This document shows, piece by piece, positions 1 through 11,093 of a stretch of 43,228 nucleotides of DNA (the stretch's first letter is position 1; every line of letters starts with the position of its first letter). The stretch covers positions 277,098 to 320,325 of the forward strand of contig NW_019091540.1 in NCBI RefSeq assembly GCF_001949145.1. The letters are read 5' to 3'. The notes beneath the pieces were generated by a model. It saw only the letters and a list, made by a program, of their open reading frames with translations, made no database searches and had not been told where the DNA came from. The position numbers and the translations under genes were made by a program. This DNA comes from Acanthaster planci. Its lineage: Eukaryota; Echinodermata; Asteroidea; Valvatida; Acanthasteridae.

Positions 1-500
1 CCTGTTTCTGGACAGGTCTCTTTCCTCTCTCGCACCTGTTCCTGGACAGGTCTCTTTCCTCTCTCGCACCTGTTCCTGGACAGGTCTCTTTCCTCTCTCG
101 CACCTGTTCCTGGACAGGTCTCTTTCCTCTCTTGCACCTGTTCCTGGACAGGTCTCTTTCCTCTCTCGCACCTGTTCCTGGACAGGTCTCCCCACAAACT
201 GTTCGTGGGCAGGTCTCTGTCCTCTCTCGCATCTGTTCCTGGACAGGTCTCCCCACTAACTGTTCCTGGACAGGTCTCTTTCCTCTCTCTCGCACCTGTT
301 CCTGGACAGGTCTCCCCACAAACTGTTCGTGGGCAGGTCTCTGTCCTCTCTCGCATCTGTTCCTGGACAGGTCTCCCCACTAACTGTTCCTGGACAGGTC
401 TCTTTCCTCTCTCTCTCGCACCTGTTCCTGGACAGGTCTCTTTCCTCTCTCTCGCACCTGTTCCTGGACAGGTCTCTCCCCCCACCCAATTTCTGGACAG
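1..500. repeat. Minisatellite, 34-bp unit with 124-bp higher-order repeat
   Basis: The array begins at or before base 1. The basic unit is 34 bp and starts CCTGTTCCTGGACAGG, a short palindromic core, followed by TCTCTTTCCTCTCTCGCA. Units at 1, 35, 69 and onwards are almost identical. A 124-bp composite of variant units (with CCCCACAAACTGTTCGTGGG) occurs at 171-294 and again at 295-418. It lies in the PHF14 intron after exon 16 and its last copy decays just before the splice donor. Confidence 0.95.
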
Positions 501-512
501 GTCTCTCCCTAC

Positions 513-669
513 CTTCTTCTGACCGCCTTTGCCGTCCACGGGAGGGGTGAATTTATTGGGTTCTCGGATGACTCGTCGCTTACGCCTGCCTGCCTCATCC
601 CCTTCCTCGCCTTCTACAGTCTCAGCCATGGAGGTATCACTGGAAGACGAGACGCACTCAGAGCACTGC
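513..669 (-). CDS. PHF14: PHF14 exon 16 (end of PHD2)
   Basis: Acceptor CTCTCAACAG, donor GTAGGG. It encodes WQCSECVSSSS, which closes PHD2, then an acidic stretch and RRKRRVIREPNKFTPP, matching human RSRRQIKEPVKFVP. The donor lies directly beside the minisatellite at 1-500. Later exons are outside the window. Confidence 0.92.
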
Positions 670-3600
670 CTGTTGAGAGAAAGAGGAAAACGCTGATGAT
701 TATGAAAGTGCTTTGCTTTAAAATGACACATGTTGTTGTGGAATCCAAATTCCAGTTTAACTTAGAACTCAAACACAACTCAACTCTATATGTGAAGCTA
801 ATTTCACAGGACTGCTAAGTATAGAAAGCATTTACTTATAAAACAATGGTTACAGCTAACAAGATATTTGCACTGCAAACATCCTGTGACCAGTTTTCAG
901 CTGCTTTCAGTATTTTCGGCCTAGCAATTTAATGAATTTGGCCCTGGCGTTATAGATTAAAAAAAATCCAAACTTTATCAGGCACTGAAGTAACCTGAAG
1001 GTTTGAGCGAATCGAGAAAAGACTGACACTGGGCCAAGTCTGAACTTGGGCCATGTCAAGAAATTGGGCTACATCTGAAATTGGGCCATGCCAAAAAAAA
1101 GGGGTGAAGTCTGAAGTTGAGCCCCAGCCTGACACTGGTCTAAGGTTGAGTATATCTCCTCATCCCCACCCCGCCACCAATCTACAACCAGCTCTTACCA
1201 TCCGCTGAAGGCAGTCTTCTTAGGCATTCGGCTCAGTGGTGGGTCCAGACAGCCCAGATGGTAGTGCTTCTTGCAGGTATCACAGAGGGCCAGTTGGTGC
1301 TGGTCTGTGGACTGTTTGCATATACCACAACTATGGGATGAAGAGAAATTTTCAGCATGAATTCACCTTGACTTTTTTCCCATATGTCATCATTTTCAAT
1401 ACAGTGATGGTAATTTACACCCAAAGAAAANCGTGACCAAATGGAGGTAGGAGTCACAGTACCAAGTTACAGCAAGTTACATGAGGAAAAGTTGGTACTT
1501 GGATACATCCCTTATGTTCCAATTCAGTGACTCGTGTTCACATCCCAGCCAGCCAGGGCAAACATGTGCATCAGGTTTTCAATCCTTGCCTTGTTCCAAT
1601 GACTTTCTCTGGACACTTTCTCCTCCCTAAGAAACCAAATCCATTCCTTCCTCCCCCCGCCAATTTCTTCAGGGTTGTACAAGCTAGGAAATAATTTGAT
1701 CTTTCAAGGAGTCCTTGCTTTTAGCTGACAAAGGGCACGCTAAGCAGAAGATTAATAAAAAGAAAAATGAAGATAATGCATCTCTTACGAGTGAATGACG
1801 GCGGGCGATTTGGGCCCTTCTTTCTTGGGTGGGATCTTCTTAGCCCACGGGCTCTTGATGGCTTCGGGCATGGGTTGTTTCTTGAGACCCATGCCGACCA
1901 ACATCTTCCATAGCGACTGACCCTCCATCCTTTGCTTGGCGGTGCTGATGCGGAGGGACTCCACCTCACTTGTAAGCTAACGGAGGGGAGGCATTGTTTA
2001 TTGATGTTTACTTTACAGAGGGAAATTAGAAACCAACGCCGAGAATTCCACTCATGAGGTAAGTTGTTTGACCACTTGCCGATGGTATTATTTTTGGCCA
2101 CAAAGTTTGACTTTTGAAAAAGTTGAGATATAACGGCTAACTTCTCAAGCACAGGCACACAGCACAAATTCACAAGAGTCATTTGAACAGTAACAGTACC
2201 AGATTTACTCAAACAACCTCATATTTTTGTAACACTCTACAACACGCCTACAAGGCGATATCTGCTATCACAATAGGTCGTGCACAGCAGCCAAGTTCAT
2301 GTTCAATACACAGTCTGCCTGGACAGACTTCTCAGGCTTTGTGTACATTACAAAACAGACCAGGAATTAGTGTATCTAGACATCAGGTGGGAGTGAGTTG
2401 TGGCACACTTGACCTTTTAACCTGTTTTAGCTGCGACTACGTATGGACAGCCACATCAGGTTGAAATATTCGCCAGTGCCACTTGGTTAGGTTGTAGTCC
2501 TTGCAAAATACTCAACCGGATCATGTTGTGTATGTTTTTAGAGGTTAAAGGTCAGATATCTACCTCAAGCAAATGCCTGTCAAGGCCCAAACATTTGGAG
2601 GTATATGTCCGATCAATTTATTGATCCTTTTTTATGGTTTTTATTAACAAATAGGCTGAGTTGTTTTTGATATCTGGGGGAGACGAGGACATGAATATGC
2701 CAGTTTTTATGTAAGTGTTAATCATCAATAAAGATCTGAGTGATCTGTCTTGAGATTCTCTAAGGCCATATTTTTGCCGAGTATTTCTGAAACTTTCTAC
2801 CTTGTCATAGAGACCTCTCAGTGTCACCTGTTCCCCCTGCAGACGCTCATTGACTCTCATAGATTCAGCCAGTCTGTTCTTCAGATTGGACATCCGCACA
2901 TCGCGGTCTGCAAGACAAAACACAGGCTAGTTGAAACAATAACTATAGTTAACCACAGTTTTATTGACGTTGCCTGAACGATCGATGGTCAGACTGGTTA
3001 AAAATCTGGAACCAGACCCTGAGGCGTAGTTGTACTCCTGGATAACAATTGCTGATTTCGTTTATCGTTACGTAGGGCACCACTGTTATAACACAAGTGA
3101 ACAGGGATCTAACCATATATGTAGCTCACATCCAAACATGCCCAAGGTAATCTGCAAGTGACCAAAATGACGACAAATCAATAAGAGCAATTGTGATAGT
3201 GGCGATATTCATGAAGGACAGAGCATTTAGAGCAGAGGAGGGGGAGACTCAGATGGACAAAGCCAACAAAGTCTTAGTAGTGCCACACCTTTCGCTGGAT
3301 TTTCAAGGGCAAAGCAAGATACAAAAGTACCGGAGAAGTCAGGGTGTCTATTCAGTCCACAGTTTGCTAAGTCACAGCAAAGCCATAAACCACTGACCGA
3401 GATAGTAGTTGACGAACTCGCTGGTGAACGCTGGCGGTATGTGCCACTTTCTGCGCACCTCGCTGATCTCCTTGACCTGGGCTTGGTGTGGGGACTCCGT
3501 GTTGATTCCTAGGAGTTCGGCCTTCTTCATCAAGTGACGGGTGGCCGAGGGGCTGGTGGTCAGCAGACGAGGGACCTGGGATGAGATGGACGGTGTTAAC

Positions 3601-6600
3601 ATTGAGTAATCACAAGAGCTCAAAGCTTCCAAAATAATCCTGAGTACTCCGGTTTCAATGTGACCCACAAGGTTTTTACTAATTAATTCATTACTGTTCA
3701 CCCATTGTTAGTACTGTAATTGATGTTAGGGCTGTTGAAAAATACCACTGAAGGGCTTGCCAAGCATTTGACTACAGGAATCAGAAGGGATGTTTACACT
3801 AAGGGCCATCTCTCTCACTTACTGCACTGTTGGAGGTTAGAGCTCACAAACCAAAAAGGCCTAGAGAGGTAGGGTTGATAAGTGCATGATGACTCTCACC
3901 CTTCTCAGATATTTCCAAATCCGCTGAGAGGAAGTTGGAAGATTTTATAGGACAAGGTTTAAGAGCCCAGCTACTAAAACTTCATGTGAAGCTTGATGCT
4001 TATGGAAAGTTGAAGAACAAATAACGCGTCACTGGTTTTTTCCAAAGTGCAGGCCTTTCACTGAGAGTTCCTTGCAACTGTCCGGGGGAGTGTTACTGCC
4101 TATCCCCCCACCAACCTTCTCCGTCGGGACCCAGGGACTGGGCTTCTTGACCCGGGACTCCTTGTACTTCTCCTGCCAGCGCTTCAGCTTCTCAGTGATG
4201 CGCTCCTGGGCGATGGGGTCATCTGGCTTGCGCTCTTGGAAGATCTTGAGCTGCGACTGCATGGCTAGGTAGTTCTGCCGGCGGTGGCGCATGCTGGACT
4301 TCTCCACGTGCAGTTTGCAGTAGGCATAGAACGGATCGGCAATGTCCTGAGGAGATACATTATATGACAACATGCCAGATCAAGATGCCTGCATAAATCA
4401 TTCAATACAGACTCATTTTACACATATTTATGGAAAGGAAGAAATACCCCCTTTTTATTTGAGCTATACAACTCTTTTTAAGGGTCCTTCCACAACTCTT
4501 TGTAATGAACAATTTTTAATTTACTTCTTCTGGAGACGCTTCTGACAAGATTCCTTCACGCTGACCACTGCAAGAGAGAGACAAACATTGAAAAACATGA
4601 AAAAAGTAACATCTCCCTCGAACTGCAATATAGGCGATTGATTTATTATATTTCAACAAAATCTGTCAGCTTTTCATGTATCAAGTGTGCTCTTTGGGAA
4701 GTTTGACACAAATTCAGAAAGGCAAGTCTTGTGAGTAACCGAGGGGCAATTAATGTATTCAATGCAACAAGCATATCAATTTCATTACTGGACATGTTTA
4801 CAAGATCTTTGACTTCGTGAACTAACTACGTCAAGGCCTACTTCCAAGCACCATGCACTGGTACAAACATATCACATGTGCATCACATGTAACCACTTTT
4901 GGTTGACTGCACATGCCCATTGTATTTTCCCGTGTATATCCCATTTTCCACTTTCAGCTGAATGGCACAAACAATTATCTGCCCTCACATGAAACTACCC
5001 TTTCAGCTGAATACACAACCAACCAATCAGGTGTTTCCTCGCATATTACCATTTTTCCACTTTCAGCTGAATGTGCACAAACCCATTGTGTGTCCTCAGA
5101 AGATAACAATGTACCCGAGCAATTTTTCCCCATTTACCCCAACAGTTTTTGCATTGTTACTGCTGAGAGGGCCAGACGGAGACAGAGTCCATCACTAACC
5201 ATGTGACGTGAAAGTAGTTCCGGCACATGCCGGCATCACAGGAAATGCAGATGCCAGTACGGCTGAAGCGTTCATCCTCACAATAAACGCACGTCTGCCA
5301 ATAAAAAAAGTAACAAGTATTTCAAAGACTGTCTCTCAGACTGTTAACTATTCATTTTCAAAACACAGATGGGCTCGGGACCCTATAGCACAACATCCAC
5401 ACAGCCAAAGATAACCCAGGCTAGTACAACTCAAAGGCATGTAGGGCTACAACTAGCTTACCCTGACACCCCATTTCCCTGTCGGCATCTCGGACAGAGT
5501 GACCCAGCGTAATTTCTCTACGTCAGCAAACGCAACTCCCGGAACGTACAGCGCGCACACCACGTGAACCCACCTAGGACCAAGACATTTGTGAAACGGA
5601 TTAAAATAATGGACAAAAGAATTTTCATTCAGGGATTCTCAAGTAATTTGTAAAACTGATTTTAGTTTTGCATGGCAGATGGTCATTGCTTGTCTGCAGT
5701 AACTCCATAATCGTAAGTACAGCTGACCCCAAATAAAGGTAACATGGACATTTCTGGGCCGAATCATGGGCTTTGTACAGCTCAAAGTTCTTCCAGTTGG
5801 CTTTCTTTCCTCTCCTTGTGCCTTCAAATTTCAAACTGCTTACTTTTTCTGAGCCGATGACAGTTCTTAAAGTTACATTCAACATGAGAAAAACCTTTCT
5901 GTGTCGGGAGGCGCTGGTTCCACCAACGTTCAAAAGCCCTGAGCTACTAACCTTCCGGCATCGGTCTCTTTGAAGATTCCTCCAGAGTTTGGGCACAGCT
6001 CACAGGTCTGAGGAGAAAAGAGAGCAAGTTGAACAACTGACCACACCATGTACAAAGTTAATTCAGTTACATTACCAAACAAATGAGGTCAGCCTTAGAC
6101 TTGTCTCCAGGTAGCTAACTGAAATTAAAATTTCACTGTAAACAGGATGCTTCATTAAGTTGGCATGACATACAGGGTCGGAAATGCCAGCTTTGCAGGT
6201 GTCACAGAACCAGGGCTCAGTGGAGCTTGCTGTCTGAATGCTGCTGGTGGAATCACCGTCCGATAGGATTTCACCATAGCAACCTGGAGTACCAGCACAA
6301 AACAAAGAACAGTTAGACCATGACATCACAGACAGAGAATTTCTACATCAGTGTGATATCATTCACGGTAGGAACTGTATACATGCTTCTCTTTAAGAAC
6401 TTGTTAGAAAATGATGGGACTTGGGGCTTGGATGGGACTTGAACCTCAAACCTCCAACTTACTGGTGCTAAAGCAGATGTCTGCTGGGAAAGCTCGGACA
6501 ATATTCCGAGGTACAAAGAACCCTGAAAGGTGCAGTACCCCACAAAGTTAATAATCAGACAACTAGCATTGCACACGACTTCTACGGACCTCCTAGTTAA

Positions 6601-9600
6601 TCATTCAATCAAGAGAACAGTTTGCTTCCTCGTAGCAATCGCAAAAAGCACTTTGTGTGGTCGGTAATAACTTTGCTGAATCTTCTAAAGGAACACCTCC
6701 AGTGCTTACCCAGTAATGTACACTTTGCAGAAATGAATCATCCATAATTCCTCAGTTTTTTTCCTTTCTGTTTTTTTTTAATTTGTGGGGTGGGGGCTAT
6801 TCACACGTACTAGTACATCCTCCAAGAACATCCAACTACACTGTAGGTAATCTCTCATCCACGATTATTTGCAAGAATACCATTCCAGCCACACACACCA
6901 CAGCCTTACCTTCATGGACACCAATTCCGCAGCTGTCGCATTCCACTATCTCATCGCTGTCGATGCTGTCAGTGAAAAAAAAAAATGCTGATCTGCTTGT
7001 TTGTATCAATATATGGAATGTAAAGATCTAAATTGATAAACATTGTGGCACTTTCCACTTCAAGAATTCTTAATTCACTACAGTGCCTCCAAGAGACTTC
7101 TCCCAGTCTTTCCAAATAAAGAAATCTCAATTTGGTCAGATCATACCCACTCTATTCCACATGAACGCTCACCCATACTTGTTTTGTCATTGTGGGGACT
7201 ACACATGTTGACATATAGATGTGGATGTGGGGACAGATACGTTATGCGGACAAAATTTTGTCCCCATGGCACGGTCAAAAATTTCCCAACAAAAGAAATT
7301 GTCCACTCACAGCAGTGAAGGCCTACCCACTTCCACACGAAATGTGTCACCTGTAAAATCCAGATGCCAAGTCTCTGTACTGTAGTTCACAGTATCCTGA
7401 ACAGACAGGTGCTTACCTGACTTCTCCTAAGCATACTGCACATATTAGCATCTTGAGTTTTGCTGATGGCTTTTCACCGGAACCAGTCTAAGGGAAACAC
7501 ACCAACAGGAGTGACATACATTTACATTATTGCATATTCTCTATTCCTAACACACATATTGGCAACTGTGCCCAAGTATAATTTTGAGCACAAAGTTATG
7601 AAATAAGTTTCCTTCGTTAAATGTGCTGGAACAGCATGTGATTTTCAAAAGTCTTAAGCTTTTAAAGGATTAAAGTCAAGGTTGTCACTTCCCTTTCATT
7701 TTTATGTAATAATGCATTCTGTACAAGAACTTCTGCAAATGCTAGTCAATGACCCAAGAAGTTGAGAATTGCCAAGCCTTGACAAAAGTGGAATAGCCTT
7801 CTCTCAACCAACCACAAGACACCCAGTCTCAAGTCAAGTGAGTCACATGCCTAGCCTTTATCATCTATACAGATTTCATGCTACATAATAGGCCAATCAC
7901 GATACCTACAAAGGATGGAGTTTTTTGGAGGCTGTAGCAGAAAAAGGGTAGCCCAAAATGTGAATTATCACTTTAACGTTACAAAAAAATCACAAGAAAG
8001 TTTTCAAAATAAAAACATAAGGGTCTCCTGATGGAGTGACTGCGGTGCTGCACGCATCTGATCTTGATTTAAAGCTACATGTACAACTAGGTACAATGCT
8101 GGTTGCACCGGCAGATGCTGTCACAATGATGTGATGACATACAGACAAAGCCATGGTAGAATTCTCAGGCCCCACATAGGATCTCACCTTGTCCATGCCT
8201 TTCATGCTGCTCACCCTGGCCTTGGAGATGAGCTCCCCGATGCTGAGCTTCTTCCCGCCGTCCGAGTCGGACATCCCCTGGCCGGAATCTTCCTCCCCCT
8301 CCTCGTCGTCATCTTCGTTGTCTTCGTCGTCGAATTCTCGGTCTCCTTCCGTGCTCCCGTCCTCCTCCATCTCGGCGGCAGATCCTGCTGAATCTACAAC
8401 CGCACACGTTGAAATGAACAATAATGTCTTTATTTCAGGCAACAAGTCCATGTCATCTCTTTGGCTAGCGGTTCTGGAGTTGAAGCAAAATGCAATCAAC
8501 CAGCTGGGTCCTATACACGTTCCTAAACAACCTCAGTTCCAGCTTGATGGTGTACAGCTTGACGCTGCCATTTTTCTAGGTGCAAATGGCTATTCATAAT
8601 ACCTCAGACAGTTTCCCTATTCAACATCGTGCAACTTGACCATGTATTGACATTTGATAATGCCTGCTGAGAAGCGATAATGCCCGCTGCTTAAATCACA
8701 CGCTGGCGCCTGGATATGAGACAGTTTAATCGATTCTAATTGGGTAATAGTCTGTGTGCATGTGGCTTGCCATGCTGAGCTGATTGGGCAATTTGCATAA
8801 GGAATGTTCAATAAAATGGACGGGGGTGTTTGGGAAAATGAAAGTAAAATTCTGGAACAAAATCGTTGGAAATGCATCATATAGTGACTTCTCTTGACTC
8901 TCTAACTAAAAACGTATTTATGAATGGGAATAAATTTATGCTTGGTCGGTCTTAAATGCACATTTAAGAATGAGCATGCACATATTTATTTCCTAAATCA
9001 AATACAACTACATCTGCCCCCACAGGTATCCATTTGTAACTACTCCTGCATGGAGAGACGTACATGTAAGCAGGGGTAAAGTGTCTTGCCTAAGACCAGG
9101 TGCACATAGGTCATAAAAGGAACCACATTGGAATTTGTTGGCAGATTTGCAATAACTCAGGTATTTGGAATCTACTCAAATGTTCCATTGTCCATCACAG
9201 TCCATGAAATCCAAGGCTTGATGGTGAAACCTATGAAAGCCATCAAGGTGCCATGTGCAGTTTGCATGATGGAATAAAGTCATCCTTACAAGCTGCATCC
9301 ACAGCGCTCCTACATGCATGACATGTGCAAAACCCCTCTAAAGACGCCCATTGGTCTTTGGAGACGAGGGCATTATGGTTTAAAGGTAAGCAGCCCAAGG
9401 GCTGAGTGGGGTTGCAGTTTGTCAGCTTATGCATGATAATCACTGGTTCTGCTTACCTGGGTCTTCGTGTTCGTTAATTTCAAAGTCGCTGTCATTCTCA
9501 CTGTCGCTGAGACCAAAATCTAGCTGTATCAGGTGGCGCTCAACGGGCTTGACGCGACGCTTCTTAGGATCTCGCTTATCTGCACATTCAAGAGGAACAC

Positions 9601-11093
9601 TAAAATGAATTTGGCTCTGGGCCTTAAAAGGTTTACAGACACTGAAATAGCAATGACAATAGACGTCGCTGAACCCGTGATGCACACGTGTAGATGGGAA
9701 ATGAAAATTTTGAAGCATTCTTTTGTTTGACAAATTATGAAGACTTGCCACAGGAAAAAAAGCCTTTGTAAAATTCTCTCACTTGCAGATACGTATACCT
9801 GGATGTTCTATATTTTAATTTTCATGGACAGACTGTTTAAATGTCTGCTTTCACTACAGAACATTACTAAACATGTTCCCTTACTAGCAAAGAGAGAAAT
9901 TTACTGATATTCTCAGCATCTGCTTACTACACCCCTGTAAGTAATTTTCAATTGAAAGCTGCAAATATTATACTGTTACTCAATTGGCCAACCAATCAAT
10001 ATATTGAGTATTTGGTTACATTTTTGTTTGATTAATTGAAAACCATTTTGTGAGGATATAGACTTCTCTTTTCAGATGGTGAAAGAGAATGGCCCAAAGT
10101 ATTCAAATCTTACACATTACTAACGTACATGTAGCTGTGCAGTATACTTAGGTTAGATTTCACAAAAAGTCGCTTAGCTGCACAGTGGTTTAATTATGTT
10201 AAATTTCTTGGACGAGGACGATTTAACATATTTTATGATGGCTGTTTCTTAGCAATATTACAGCAGTCATCAGACAGTTGTGGAATTACCTTCGGCTACC
10301 ATTTTGTAGAAGTTTGTGTATTTTTCATTGGAAACAGACAAAATATGTGGAAGTTCTCTCACATCCAAACAAATGTTTATTACCTTCTAAATCAAAGTTT
10401 TCATTTTTCGTATAAGCTTGGTTAAGTTCAGCAATGATGAGCCTTGACCGAACATAGTCAAATCATTCATTTTCGCTTTGTTCGGTACAACTTACGCCAC
10501 CTAAAATGATAAGTTATGCAATATTAATTGGGGGGTGCAGACTTACGCAGTGCATAAGTTTCATAAAATTGCTCTTCATTTGTTGCGCAACGTACGCAAT
10601 AAAATGTGGCGTAAGTGATGTTATGCCGTTGTACCCCAAAACTGTGTGGTTCGTTGTTTGCCATGCTCCTACATTTGTGGGAATGCAGCGGACAACAAAC
10701 CAAACAGTTCGTAGGAGCGGGCTTCATAGGACCCCTTAGTTCTGGGGGTAAGTCATGGGAAACCAGTGTGGCAGTAAGCCACAAAAAATTCCATTTCAGT
10801 ATTTTTCACTATTTTCCCAAACCCACTCATCAACTCACAAATGGCTGCACTGACGACAAGAAAATGTATAAAATGAGCCCATTTTTTTAAAACAAAAAAG
10901 GTTCATGCATGCATTAATTGAAAAAGAAGTGCGCCCTCTACTGCCATCGTATTAAAAATTTTTGACCATTCATGCATCCTAAACCAACAGCCCGATGGCC
11001 CGTCTGTACAAGGAACTTACACATTGCTTCATACAAAAAGTCAACGTCCTCCCCACCTCCTCCTTTTTGTTCATTTTTTACCTCTTCGGCCAT
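513..11093 (-). CDS. PHF14: PHF14, PHD finger protein 14 (16 exons, 3' end outside window)
   Basis: This is a nuclear histone-H3 reader and transcription regulator. Joined exons (minus): 11021-11093, 9457-9579, 8188-8393, 7417-7487, 6910-6965, 6174-6283, 5952-6007, 5462-5573, 5200-5294, 4525-4567, 4116-4346, 3398-3575, 2801-2907, 1789-1976, 1199-1330, 513-669. They total 1938 nt, 646 codons, with every phase matching. Order of domains: basic then acidic N-terminus (to about 134), PHD1 (about 150-205), zinc knuckle plus extended PHD (about 214-320, the PZP module), a helical charged linker (about 390-490), and PHD2 (about 551-600). All Cys/His ligands of these fingers are visible. Human PHF14 is longer and has a further C-terminal PHD finger; that part would lie left of base 1. 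Blocks such as DIADPFYAYCK, ILICCVCLG-like ICAVCLG and LGCLDPPLSRMP identify the family. It is divergent from NDUFA4. The least certain part is exon 1. Confidence 0.93.
1028..1140. repeat. Degenerate 35-bp tandem repeat in PHF14 intron 15
   Basis: Related blocks TCTGAACTTGGGCC, TCTGAAATTGGGCC and TCTGAAGTTGAGCC start at 1039, 1074 and 1110, spaced 35 and 36 bp, with weaker flanking copies. Confidence 0.6.
1199..1330 (-). CDS. PHF14: PHF14 exon 15 (PHD2)
   Basis: Acceptor CATCCCATAG, donor GTAAGA. It encodes SCGICKQSTDQHQLALCDTC and KKHYHLGCLDPPLSRMPKK, most of the second PHD finger. Confidence 0.93.
1789..1976 (-). CDS. PHF14: PHF14 exon 14 (helix and linker)
   Basis: Acceptor CCTCCGTTAG, donor GTAAGA. 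It encodes LTSEVESLRIS, GQSLWKMLVGMG and a Lys/Pro-rich linker ending in KSPAVIH. Human has GQAIWALLGRITG and LPAVLY at the same places. Confidence 0.88.
2801..2907 (-). CDS. PHF14: PHF14 exon 13 (coiled-coil part)
   Basis: Acceptor TGTCTTGCAG, donor GTAGAA. It encodes a charged helix (DVRMSNLKNRLAESMRVNER and following) that ends in YDK. It corresponds to the human helical segment before the second PHD finger. Confidence 0.85.
3398..3575 (-). CDS. PHF14: PHF14 exon 12
   Basis: Acceptor TCATCCCAG, donor GTCAGT. It encodes VPRLLTTSPSATRHLMKKAE, then LLGI and FTSEFVNYYL, parallel to human LPRPLTSSASAIRKLMRKAE and FVNYYFE. Confidence 0.92.
4116..4346 (-). CDS. PHF14: PHF14 exon 11 (end of PZP, charged helix)
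   Basis: Acceptor TCTCCTCAG, weak donor GTTGGT. It encodes DIADPFYAYCKLH, the last zinc ligands of the module, then a Lys/Arg/Gln-rich helix ending in PWVPTEK, as in human AWVPREK. Confidence 0.92.
4525..4567 (-). CDS. PHF14: PHF14 exon 10 (micro-exon)
   Basis: A 43-nt exon. Acceptor CTCTTGCAG, donor GTAAAT. It encodes CGQREGILSEASPEE, matching human CAQKEGLLSEAAAEE. It supplies the Cys that follows FHVT, so the extended PHD would be broken without it. Confidence 0.85.
4943..5075. repeat. Degenerate tandem repeat in PHF14 intron 9
   Basis: Three copies of TTTCAGCTGAAT sit near 4952, 5001 and 5061. The first and third share a longer block, CCACTTTCAGCTGAATG plus flanks. Spacing is uneven (49 and 60 bp). 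Confidence 0.5.
5200..5294 (-). CDS. PHF14: PHF14 exon 9 (extended PHD)
   Basis: Acceptor TATTGGCAG, donor GTTAGT. It encodes TCVYCEDERFSRTGICISC and DAGMCRNYFHVT, with the Cys pairs and His of the extended PHD finger. Confidence 0.93.
5462..5573 (-). CDS. PHF14: PHF14 exon 8 (knuckle to extended PHD)
   Basis: Acceptor GTCCTAG, donor GTAAGC. It encodes WVHVVCALYVPGVAF and VEKLRWVTLSEM, conserved with human WVHIVCALYVPGVAF. The His and Cys ligands are present. Confidence 0.92.
5952..6007 (-). CDS. PHF14: PHF14 exon 7 (zinc knuckle)
   Basis: Acceptor TCTCCTCAG, donor GTTAGT. It encodes TCELCPNSGGIFKETDAG, the zinc-knuckle half of the PZP module, one residue set away from human CELCPNQDGIFKETDAGR. 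Confidence 0.9.
6174..6283 (-). CDS. PHF14: PHF14 exon 6 (end of PHD1)
   Basis: Acceptor GTACTCCAG, donor GTATGT. It completes PHD1 with GCYG and STEPWFCDTCKAGISDP, nearly the human wording. The loop between them is Ser/Thr-rich and variable, as in vertebrates. Confidence 0.92.
6910..6965 (-). CDS. PHF14: PHF14 exon 5 (PHD1 core)
   Basis: Acceptor after a long T-run (CACTGACAG), donor GTAAGG. It encodes DEIVECDSCGIGVHEG, carrying the second Cys pair and the PHD histidine. Confidence 0.9.
7417..7487 (-). CDS. PHF14: PHF14 exon 4 (start of PHD1)
   Basis: Acceptor CCCTTAG, donor GTAAGC. It encodes the first zinc pair of PHD1 in KMLICAVCLGEV, against human HILICCVCLGDN. It is too short for ordinary ORF detection and was found from the gap between exons 3 and 5. 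Confidence 0.88.
8188..8393 (-). CDS. PHF14: PHF14 exon 3 (acidic stretch)
   Basis: Acceptor GGTTGTAG, donor GTGAGA. It encodes a strongly acidic run (EFDDEDNEDDDEEGEED) followed by SIGELISKARVSSMKGMDK. The acidic tract before PHD1 is typical of PHF14. A longer open frame here runs past both splice sites and is not the real product. Confidence 0.85.
9018..9110. repeat. Fragment of a dispersed SINE-type repeat
   Basis: GGTATCCATTTGTAACTACTCC, then CATGGAGAGACG and GGGGTAAAGTGTCTTGCCTAA, follow the wording of a repeat common in many aquatic animal genomes (a ggtacccattta...gggttaagtgccttgcccaag pattern). No terminal repeats or tRNA boxes are seen here. It lies in PHF14 intron 2. Identification is from memory of the pattern, so it is tentative. 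Confidence 0.45.
9457..9579 (-). CDS. PHF14: PHF14 exon 2 (basic/acidic N-terminus)
   Basis: Acceptor TGTGCAG, donor GTAAGC. It encodes KRDPKKRRVKP followed by a Ser/Asp/Glu-rich run with DSENDSDFE, matching the human KRRQVKP and DSSDDSDF segment. Confidence 0.88.
9580..11020 (-). other. PHF14 intron 1, no gene seen
   Basis: AT-rich intron of 1.4 kb between the proposed exon 1 and exon 2. It contains a pair of 11-bp inverted arms, ACTTACGCCAC near 10491 and GTGGCGTAAGT near 10604, and complementary 8-mers GCTCCTAC and GTAGGAGC at about 10666 and 10711. No conserved coding segment was recognised on either strand. Confidence 0.5.
11021..11093 (-). CDS. PHF14: PHF14 exon 1 (start codon, proposed)
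   Basis: ATG at 11093 (minus) opens MAEEVKNEQKGGGG and continues to M24 plus one base, then a strong donor GTAAGT. The one-base overhang T joins the AT of exon 2 to make Tyr, keeping frame into KRDPKKRRVKP, which aligns with the start of human PHF14. The exon is too short to stand out as an open frame. It is inferred from donor, phase and position, not from similarity of its own residues. Confidence 0.6.

Noticed and set aside
132-550. Overlapping open frames on both strands with repeated CSWTGL-like and RDLSRN-like peptides
   Set aside because: They are translations of the minisatellite in intron sequence. The repeat unit lacks stop codons by chance; there is no recognisable protein.
1431-1431. 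Ambiguous base N
   Set aside because: It is a single unresolved base in PHF14 intron 14 and affects no exon.
6432-6443. Exact pol III B box GGTTCAAGTCCC on the minus strand
   Set aside because: No A box at the right distance, and the T-arm stem does not pair, so it is not called as a tRNA or SINE.
8131-8599. Plus-strand Ser/Pro-rich open frames opposite the acidic PHF14 exon
   Set aside because: They mirror the GA-rich acidic codons of exon 3 and have no similarity of their own.
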